Of a DNA stretch of 33,228 nucleotides, positions 18,420 through 27,542 are shown in pieces. This stretch comes from an uncultured Collinsella sp. (GTDB lineage Bacteria; Actinomycetota; Coriobacteriia; Coriobacteriales; Coriobacteriaceae). The translations under genes were made by a program, and so were the position numbers. Position 1 is the first letter of the stretch. Each line of letters starts with the position of its first letter. The notes under the pieces are model-generated. The model saw only the letters and a list, made by a program, of their open reading frames with translations, was not told where the DNA came from and searched no databases. The stretch spans positions 1 to 33,228 of the forward strand of contig CAAFUK010000041.1 in the NCBI GenBank assembly GCA_900766165.1, in the 5' to 3' direction.

Positions 18420-18430
18420 GAAGGAGAATT

Positions 18431-19870
18431 ATGGCGAACAACCATACTGCGGGCACTGCTGCCCGCACCTTCGCGCCCAGCGAGCTTTGCCAGTGCATGC
18501 TGGCCAAAACCAGCAAGGGCACCTGCGGTCCCTGCATCCTGTACCTTGAGGATGGGACCATTTTTTATGGCCGTGTATGCGGTGCCGAGGGTACCGCGAC
18601 CGGCGAGGTCTGCTTCAACACCTCGCTTGAGGGCTACTTTGAGGTCATGACCGACCCGAGCTATGCCGGCCAAATCGTAACCATGACCTATCCGCAGATC
18701 GGTAACTACGGTATCGACGAGACCGACGTCCAGTCGGCCTTCCCCGGCGATACCGCTCGCCCCGTGAGCGCTCCCGCCATGCGCGGCATGATCGTCCGCG
18801 ACATGTGCGCCACGCCTTCCAACTGGCGCTCGGCCGTCAGCGTGCCGGAGTACCTGCGTGCCCACGGCATCGTCGCTATCGAGGGCGTCGACACCCGCGC
18901 TCTTGTGCGCCACCTGCGCGACAACGGCTCCAAGATGGGCATTATCTCGACCGAGGTCTTTGCCGTCGACGAGCTTGCCGAGCGTCTGGCCGCTGCGCCG
19001 ACGCTGGTGGGCGAGAACCTGGTCAAGACCGTGAGCTGCTCTGAGCCCCACGCTTTTGCCGCGAGCGATCTGCCCGCTACGCATGACTTTGCGCTTGCCC
19101 CTGCCGCCCCTGCCCGCCACAAAGTGGTCGCCTACGACTGTGGCGTCAAGCGCGGCATTCTGGAGGGTCTGGTCCGCCCCGGCTGCGACCTTACTGTCGT
19201 GCCGTGGGATACGCCCGCGAGTGAGGTGCTCGACATGAATCCCGACGGCGTCTTTTTATCCAACGGCCCCGGCGACCCCGATGCCGTGGTGGAGACCTAT
19301 GAGCAGGTGCAGCAGCTGATCGGCAAGGTGCCGGTCTTTGGCATTTGCCTCGGTCACCAGATGATCAGCTTGGCGTGTGGCGCCCAAATGGAAAAGCTTA
19401 AATTCGGTCACCGTGGCGGTAACCAGCCGGTTATGAACCTGGTGAGCCGTCGCGTGGAGATCACCGCGCAAAACCACGGCTTTGGCCTGCTGTTCCCAAG
19501 TCTGGGCAAACTGATCCCGGAGCTTTCCGGCGGCGAGACCGAGCATGAGGCCGACGGCGACCTGCGCGCCTGGGTGCGTCGCGGCATCGCGCCGGTCGTG
19601 ATGAACGAGCGCTTCGGCCGCATTCGCCTGACGCACGTGAACCTCAACGACGGCACCGCCGAGGGCATCCAGCTGCTCGACGCCCCGTGCTTCTCGGTCC
19701 AGTACCACCCCGAGGCCTCGCCCGGCCCCACCGATGCCCACTATCTCTTTACCGCCTTTACGCGACTCATGGACGGCGAGGAGAACTACCTGGACATCGA
19801 CACCGCGAAGGACCGTCTGCAGGGCTGGAATTTCGCCGAGACCGCCGCGACCGAGACCGAGGAGAACTAA
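18431..19870 (+). CDS. carA: Carbamoyl-phosphate synthase small subunit
   Basis: A 479-residue glutamine amidotransferase subunit that frees ammonia from glutamine for CarB. The N-terminal CPSase domain (LYLEDGTIFYGRVCGAEG...GEVCFNTSLEGYFEVMTDPSYAGQIVTMTYP) is followed by the class I amidotransferase domain with nucleophile C306 in GICLGHQ, FGHRGGNQPV, NHGF, and a catalytic HPE near the end. Usual CarA has ~360-390 residues; here there is a ~35-residue N-terminal extension and an insertion of about 40 residues between NHGFGLLF and LTHVNLNDGT. The catalytic triad is kept. AAGGAG six bases upstream sits right behind a PyrR-type hairpin. The carB start follows after one base. Confidence 0.96.
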   Translation: MANNHTAGTAARTFAPSELCQCMLAKTSKGTCGPCILYLEDGTIFYGRVCGAEGTATGEVCFNTSLEGYFEVMTDPSYAGQIVTMTYPQIGNYGIDETDVQSAFPGDTARPVSAPAMRGMIVRDMCATPSNWRSAVSVPEYLRAHGIVAIEGVDTRALVRHLRDNGSKMGIISTEVFAVDELAERLAAAPTLVGENLVKTVSCSEPHAFAASDLPATHDFALAPAAPARHKVVAYDCGVKRGILEGLVRPGCDLTVVPWDTPASEVLDMNPDGVFLSNGPGDPDAVVETYEQVQQLIGKVPVFGICLGHQMISLACGAQMEKLKFGHRGGNQPVMNLVSRRVEITAQNHGFGLLFPSLGKLIPELSGGETEHEADGDLRAWVRRGIAPVVMNERFGRIRLTHVNLNDGTAEGIQLLDAPCFSVQYHPEASPGPTDAHYLFTAFTRLMDGEENYLDIDTAKDRLQGWNFAETAATETEEN

Positions 19871-19871
19871 C

Positions 19872-23186
<3,315 letters not shown>

Positions 23187-23198
23187 GGTGACCTGTCC

Positions 23199-23283
23199 GG
23201 CCGGGGCGGGGGCCGAGTTTCCCCCTTCGCTCCGGCTGCAAGCAGAGTCGATCAGTGGGAAACTCGGCTCCCCCGCCCCGGCC
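23199..23283. repeat. Long inverted repeat after carB
   Basis: Left arm 23199-23223 (25 bases) and right arm 23257-23283 (27 bases) pair fully apart from a two-base bulge; the arms are GC-rich with GTTTCCC at the inner end. The 33-base loop is not strongly structured. It starts 12 bases after the carB stop codon and may end carB transcription, though no T-run follows. Confidence 0.85.
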
Positions 23284-23329
23284 TGCGGTGACTTGGTTGT
23301 GCCGTGTGCTGCAGAAGGGGCTTTGTGCG

Positions 23330-23560
23330 TCCGGTGGCAATCAGGGTTCCGGCAACGGTGGGCAGACATCCGGCGGTTCGAACGATGGCGCCCAGGCGGG
23401 AAAGCCCGCTGGTGACAAGGCTCAGGGTGGCAAGTCCGCTAACTCACTTGCGAGCACCGGTGATCAAACGGTGGCGACCGTCGCCGCGATCGGCGGCCTG
23501 GGTGCCGCGATCGCCGCAATCGGAGTCTTCCTTGCTCGTTTCCGCCGCAAGGAAGACTAG
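23330..23560 (+). pseudogene. Relic of a sortase-anchored surface protein (C-terminal end)
   Basis: About 76 codons are homologous to the last part of the giant glycosidase at the end of the window: a Gly/Asn/Ser linker, QAGKPAGDKAQGGK, an LASTGD sorting motif (IPVTGD in the other), GDQT-ATVA-GGLGA-IAAIG membrane helix, and a basic tail RFRRKED. No signal peptide or catalytic domain precedes it. An open frame reaches back to 23255, but those residues look unrelated and overlap the inverted repeat. It is best read as the 3' end of a deleted gene. The Gly/Ala helix and LAxTG-like motif suit a sortase pathway. Confidence 0.75.
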
Positions 23561-23593
23561 CGCGAGCGATTGACAATCGCACACGTTTCCCAA

Positions 23594-23621
23594 GAGGGCC
23601 GCGGTAACCGTCGCGGCCCTC
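23594..23621 (+). terminator. Hairpin after the surface-protein relic
   Basis: A perfect 10-bp stem GAGGGCCGCG/CGCGGCCCTC (23594-23603 with 23612-23621), 8-base loop, followed only by ACTTTACC. It is probably the old terminator of the lost gene, with a poor T-run. Confidence 0.6.
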
Positions 23622-23750
23622 ACTTTACCGGAGCGGTCTGAGGACTCGCGTCTTTCGCTTCGGACTGCTGCGCAGGGTCAATCAGGCGGAGATCTCACCC
23701 GTGTCGGGTTTGCGATAGCTTGGCGAATATAATTACGCGAAATCTAGGAT

Positions 23751-23795
23751 TTCTCAAAAACGCGAAGTAGATGATATATTGTACTTCGCGTTTTT
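23751..23795 (+). promoter_or_regulatory. Promoter with embedded palindrome for the DUF4143 ATPase
   Basis: TTCTCA (23751-23756), 18 bases, TATATT (23775-23780). The -10 lies in the 12-base loop of a perfect 14-bp inverted repeat (23756-23769 with 23782-23795, core CGCGAAGTA). The CGCGAA(G/A)T motif recurs at 23735 and 23812 (TGCGAAGTG). This layout suits a repressor binding site; the T-rich right arm could also act as a terminator for upstream transcripts. Confidence 0.5.
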
Positions 23796-23827
23796 CAGTT
23801 AATCTTAATTTTGCGAAGTGGATTGCC

Positions 23828-25039
23828 ATGAGACTTATTAATCGACCGTTCTATATGGATAAGCTCTCCAAGGTGGCGGGTTCGCCAGACATCAAGGTGA
23901 TTACCGGAATCAGGCGATGCGGAAAATCGAAATTGCTTGAGGCGTTTGCCAGCCAACTTCGTTCAAACGACCCCTCGGCCAACGTCATACACGTCAACTT
24001 CAATCTACTTGAGTTCGAGCCGTTGGCGGAATACCATGCGCTGCATACATATGTGGAAAAGCATTATATCGAGGGTTGCCGGAATATCGTCATGATCGAC
24101 GAGGTCCAGATGTGTGAAGGGTTCGAGCGGGCTATCAACAGTCTTCATGCGTCAGAGAAATATGACATTTACATCACGGGGTCGAATGCCTTTCTTCTCT
24201 CAAGCGACCTCTCGACGTTGTTCACGGGAAGAACGGTGGAGATCGAGGTCTTTCCGTTTTCACTTGCGGAGTTCTCGGCGTATCACGAGATCACTTCTCC
24301 AGCCGAGGCCCTTGCTCGCTATGTCCGCGAGGGAGGAATGCCGGGTTCCTATATCTACCAGGACGAAAGGATGCGTTTCTCATACATCTCGGATGTGCTT
24401 GAAACTCTTATCCTGCGCGACATCAGACAAAAATATCGTATACGTAATGCGGAGCAGCTTAAACGTTCCTGCGAGTTCCTGATGGATAACGTCGGAAACA
24501 TCTCTTCTCTCAAGGGGATGGCGGCTGAGCTGTCACGAGCGAACCTTAAGATAAGCGACAAGACGCTGGCTGTGTATATCGACTACCTGTGTGATGCGTT
24601 TGCGTTCTACCGGTTTCGTCGCTTTGACGTCTCAGGAAAGAAATACCTGTCGACGGGAGATAAATACTACCTGGCCGACCACTCGTTTCGCTACGCCGCG
24701 CTTGGTACGAAAAAGCTCGATTTTGGCCATGTTTACGAGAATATGGTGGCAATCGAGCTTATGCGCCGCGGATGGGAAGTCTACGTGGGCGTTCTCTACC
24801 AAAAGGAAGTAGACTTTGTCGCCATCAGGCGTGACCGCCGTGTCTATATCCAGGTGAGTGACGACATTTCCCAAGAAGCGACGCTTGAGCGTGAGCTTGA
24901 TCCGCTGCGACGGATTCGAGACGCCTATCCCAAGTGCGTCATCGCCCGAACAGGGCACGAAACGACTGATTGGGATGGCATCAAGGTCGTCGACCTGGCA
25001 CGATGGCTTATGGGTGAATCAGGCGAGCTGGCCGTCTAG
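23828..25039 (+). CDS. AAA+ ATPase with DUF4143 C-terminal domain
   Basis: A 403-residue ATPase. Walker A is GIRRCGKS (27-34), Walker B is NIVMIDEVQ with D91 and E92, and a sensor region reads YITGSNAFLLSSDLS. A helical, probably winged-helix region follows (~210-275). The C-terminal domain has the PD-(D/E)XK-like DUF4143 pattern KEVDFV (E327, D329) then RRVYIQVS. Members are widespread in gut bacteria, often near mobile or toxin-antitoxin genes; their role is unknown. An ATG at 23828 is favoured since the family starts with a short polar N-terminus before INRPFYMDKL; a longer frame to 23771 would begin inside the palindrome. Codon use is more AT-rich than in the neighbouring core genes, which suggests transfer. 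Confidence 0.85.
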   Translation: MRLINRPFYMDKLSKVAGSPDIKVITGIRRCGKSKLLEAFASQLRSNDPSANVIHVNFNLLEFEPLAEYHALHTYVEKHYIEGCRNIVMIDEVQMCEGFERAINSLHASEKYDIYITGSNAFLLSSDLSTLFTGRTVEIEVFPFSLAEFSAYHEITSPAEALARYVREGGMPGSYIYQDERMRFSYISDVLETLILRDIRQKYRIRNAEQLKRSCEFLMDNVGNISSLKGMAAELSRANLKISDKTLAVYIDYLCDAFAFYRFRRFDVSGKKYLSTGDKYYLADHSFRYAALGTKKLDFGHVYENMVAIELMRRGWEVYVGVLYQKEVDFVAIRRDRRVYIQVSDDISQEATLERELDPLRRIRDAYPKCVIARTGHETTDWDGIKVVDLARWLMGESGELAV

Positions 25040-25065
25040 CACGCGATGACGCGGGCTGGAACGAA

Positions 25066-25131
25066 CGAGCGAGGATTCCGTCCCGCGAGGAGGCCAATAC
25101 GGCCCTCTTCGAGGGACGGAATCCTCGCTCG
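25066..25131. repeat. Long inverted repeat after the ATPase gene
   Basis: Perfect 19-bp arms (25066-25084 and 25113-25131); the inner part (GAGGAGGCC, AATAC, GGCCCTCTTC) pairs further with mismatches, so the whole 66 bases can form one long hairpin with a 5-base loop. It lies 27 bases after the ATPase stop codon. No T-run follows. Confidence 0.85.
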
Positions 25132-25212
25132 ATCTCTTGGCGGGACATTTTGCTCGGTCGATGATCAACGGTTGGTGGAAAGCGATGCCTCGTCCGTGCC
25201 ACTATTCCGTGA

Positions 25213-25246
25213 TTGCTGGTATTTTCTGCATGCTAAAATGAATGCA
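25213..25246 (+). promoter_or_regulatory. Promoter and operator of the toxin-antitoxin pair
   Basis: TTGCTG (25213-25218), 15 bases, TAAAAT (25234-25239). The -10 is flanked by TGCAT (25227-25231) and ATGCA (25242-25246), an inverted repeat suited to antitoxin binding and autorepression. Confidence 0.5.
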
Positions 25247-25273
25247 TAAAAGACTTTATATTTGGAGGTCTCG

Positions 25274-25594
25274 ATGCCTGCTTTAAAGATGCTCGACAAT
25301 CTTGTTCCCATCAGCGATTTCAGTCACGGTAAGGGTCCCGCTGCGTTTTCGAGAGTGAGCAACGACAACCCGGTTGTAGTTTTGAAACACAACAAGCCGG
25401 CGTTCGTTATCGTGACGCCCGATGAATACCGAGAGGCTAAGCAGGCGGAGGAGGACCTCGCCTTGTTGACGTTGGCCCTTAAGAGGACGGCTGCGACAAG
25501 CGATGATGAACTCGTTTCCCTATCTGATGTTATGGCAGAGTTGGGTGTGGGCCAGGACGAACTCGATCAGATGGATGAGGTCGAGTTTGAATGA
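25274..25594 (+). CDS. Antitoxin, Phd/YefM (type II) family
   Basis: A 106-residue protein. The N-terminal ~60 residues have the Phd/YefM DNA-binding fold: VPISDFSHG, AAFSRVSNDNPVVVLKHNKPAFVIVTPDEYREAKQ. The C-terminal half is acidic and helical, the part that usually wraps and blocks the toxin. It is expected to repress its own promoter, where an inverted repeat is visible. GGAGG lies about five bases upstream of the ATG. The stop codon overlaps the toxin start (ATGA). Confidence 0.88.
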   Translation: MPALKMLDNLVPISDFSHGKGPAAFSRVSNDNPVVVLKHNKPAFVIVTPDEYREAKQAEEDLALLTLALKRTAATSDDELVSLSDVMAELGVGQDELDQMDEVEFE

Positions 25595-25941
25595 GCGGGT
25601 ACGAAGTCGCTTTCTACCCGGATACTCTCAAGGATCTCAAGCGTCTCGATGGTTCCCAGCGAAAACACGTGTTTAAGGCTATAGAAAGAATCAGAACGAA
25701 CCCATTGCCGCAGAACGAAGGCGGATTCGGCAAGCCTCTTGGAAACAAGGCAGGCACGGATTTGACGGGCTTCATGAAAATCAAGCTCAGGGGAAGTGGC
25801 ATTCGGATTGTGTACCGCCTCATTAAAATCAAAGGAAAAATGGCCATCGTAGTGGTAGGCGCTCGTGAAGACATGGAAGCGTACCGAACCGCCCAAAGGC
25901 GTGCGATTGATTTCGAGAAGTGGGCGGAAGAGGCTCTCTAA
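25591..25941 (+). CDS. Toxin, RelE/ParE family
   Basis: A 116-residue basic protein of the RelE/ParE superfamily. It begins MSGYEVAFYPDTLKDLKRLDGSQRKHVFKAIERI, has GFMKIKLRGSGIRIVYRLI in the core sheet, and ends with VVVGAREDMEAYRTAQRR. RelE-type toxins cut mRNA on the ribosome, ParE-type ones act on gyrase; the pairing with a Phd/YefM-type antitoxin and the RIVYRL strand favour the RelE-like side. The gene overlaps the antitoxin by four bases, so the two are coupled. A terminator follows. Confidence 0.88.
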   Translation: MSGYEVAFYPDTLKDLKRLDGSQRKHVFKAIERIRTNPLPQNEGGFGKPLGNKAGTDLTGFMKIKLRGSGIRIVYRLIKIKGKMAIVVVGAREDMEAYRTAQRRAIDFEKWAEEAL

Positions 25942-25994
25942 CTTCATGGGCGAAAACAGGAATGCAGCGATGTGCTTCAGGTGTGCGAGTTTTG

Positions 25995-26033
25995 AAAGGC
26001 TCTGGTGATTCGGAGGTCCGCCAGAGCCTTTTT
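25995..26033 (+). terminator. Terminator of the toxin-antitoxin operon
   Basis: An 11-bp stem AAAGGCTCTGG/CCAGAGCCTTT (25995-26005 with 26021-26031), 15-base loop, then T-run to 26033. Confidence 0.88.
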
Positions 26034-26053
26034 CTATCTGTGGACATTCCTCT

Positions 26054-26257
26054 TGGACAGTTAGTTCAGATACGTATTTTTCAGAGGACGTGTGGAGGCC
26101 AATTTGGGCACAATTGAGCTATTTTTGATAGTCTGGACCGACAAGGCCGCGCGGGCAATAGCGAGAAAGACCTATTATTAGATCTAAAGCGACTTAAAAC
26201 CAGTTTGTTAGCGCCAATTAGCACCGCCAAAATATACGTATCTGAACTAACTGTCCA
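26054..26257. mobile_element. 204-bp element with 24-bp terminal inverted repeats (MITE-like)
   Basis: The first 24 bases (26054-26077) and the last 24 (26234-26257) are exact reverse complements, starting TGGACAGTTAGTTCAG. The inside (~155 bases) has no gene and is AT-richer than the surroundings. Size and shape fit a miniature inverted-repeat transposable element. No clear target-site duplication is seen at the edges, so it may be old, or the repeats may serve another purpose. Confidence 0.65.
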
Positions 26258-26714
26258 CCACCCTCCAACAACCTCCTATTTCAAATCAAATCAGCCACCG
26301 TGCGTCATGGATATTCCCGGTGGGTCGCGGGGTGGCGGCTACGACTTTCCCTCAGGATAATTCGCGAAGCCCGTTTTCCGAGGAAAGGTATTGGTTATGT
26401 AATACCAGTTAAACAGTAAAACTATGCTTAAGTGGTATCTGGCTGGAGAACCAATTGGTATGGTCGATTAGACCCACTTCGCCGTCTACGTTCATTTTTA
26501 TACCGCTGGGAGAATTCCAAACTTAATTTGCGCAACTGCTCACGTATGCTGGTTCAACCTTATAGGTGGCTATCTGGTTACTACCAGTTGACCCCTTGGT
26601 AACGGGTGGGCCAATTGTACGGAATGTACCGAACATCCCCCCGTTTGATGCGTTCGCCCATGCTGCGGGGCGCGCGTCCGCGACACTTCCGCATGTCGGA
26701 GGGAAGGAGTCCAG
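26258..26714 (+). promoter_or_regulatory. Regulatory-looking gap upstream of the glycosidase
   Basis: No gene is supported in these 457 bases. Several dyads suggest operator sites: GGTATT/AATACC (26387-26406), ACCAATTGGT (26450-26459) and CTGGT-TACT-ACCAG (26574-26587). GGTAT recurs at 26387, 26434 and 26457 and, inverted, at 26402 and 26500. TACCAGTT is repeated at 26402-26409 and 26582-26589. TTGACC at 26588-26593 could be a -35 box, but no matching -10 was found. Confidence 0.4.
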
Positions 26715-27542
26715 GTGCGTAGGAATTCCATTTTTACGAAACGATGGGTGAAGGGAAGCGCAGTCCTCGTTGCCACGGCAGCGACGCTCGTGTTCGCCAG
26801 TCCCCAGCAGGCGGTTGCCACGCCACTCAAGGGCGTCGAATCGGCGACCGTGTCTCAGTCTGCCTCGAACGTCGTTGACATCGATTTCGCCGGCGGCATC
26901 AAGGGCCGCATTACGTTCCTCGAGGACGGTATTTTCCGTTACAACGTTGATCCCAAGGGTGAGTTTTCCGAGTACGCAACGCCGCGCAGTAAGTCCCACA
27001 CGGCTAAGATCCAGGCCCAGCCCGATGCCTCGGACACCTACAGCAAGCCGAGTGCGACGGTTGCCGACAAGGGCAACACTATCGAGATCAGCGGTGGAAA
27101 GGCGACCGTGATCCTGGACAAGGCGACTGGCAAGATGAGCATCAAGTCGGGCGACCGTGTCGTGGTCTCCGAGTCCGCGTCCCTCGACCTTGATAAGAAG
27201 GGCACCGTACAGACGCTCGCCAAGGAGAAGTCCGAGAACTTCTTTGGCGGCGGTACTCAGAACGGCCGCTTCCTGCACACCAACCAGACTATCGCCATCT
27301 CCAACACCAACAACTGGACCGATGGCGGCGTTGCTTCGCCCAACCCGTTCTACTGGACGAGTGACGGTTACGGCGTGCTCCGAAACACGTTTGCAGAGGG
27401 TTCCTACGACTTCGGTTCCACGGACGCATCAACAGTCACGACTTCGCACAGCGAGAATGAGTTCGACGCCTACTACTTCGTGGCGACCAATGAGGGCGCC
27501 TCGAACGTGGCGACCGAGATGCTGCAGACTACTACAAGGTGA
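26715..27542 (+). CDS. GH31 glycosidase, 5' part of a frameshifted gene
   Basis: This frame encodes 275 residues: a signal peptide (basic MRRNSIFTKRWVKG, hydrophobic core, likely cut after AVA near residue 36), then the beta-sandwich N-terminal domain of GH31 enzymes (to about residue 271), with FFGGGTQNGRFLHTNQTI matching the conserved region that lines the active site. The start is GTG at 26715, backed by GGGAAGGAG five bases upstream. The frame ends in four junk codons (TTTR). The missing continuation is directly downstream in another frame; adding one G at about 27527 restores CAG GAC TAC TAC AAG and joins the two parts into a ~2137-residue protein. Confidence 0.85.
   Translation: MRRNSIFTKRWVKGSAVLVATAATLVFASPQQAVATPLKGVESATVSQSASNVVDIDFAGGIKGRITFLEDGIFRYNVDPKGEFSEYATPRSKSHTAKIQAQPDASDTYSKPSATVADKGNTIEISGGKATVILDKATGKMSIKSGDRVVVSESASLDLDKKGTVQTLAKEKSENFFGGGTQNGRFLHTNQTIAISNTNNWTDGGVASPNPFYWTSDGYGVLRNTFAEGSYDFGSTDASTVTTSHSENEFDAYYFVATNEGASNVATEMLQTTTR

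Noticed and set aside
19734..19871. Longer carB frame starting at 19734
   Set aside because: It runs inside carA in another frame. Homology and the coupled site GAGGAGA place the start at 19872.
26566..26751. 61-codon open frame overlapping the glycosidase start
   Set aside because: No ribosome-binding site, and it spans the operator-like dyads and the GGGAAGGAG site of the glycosidase.
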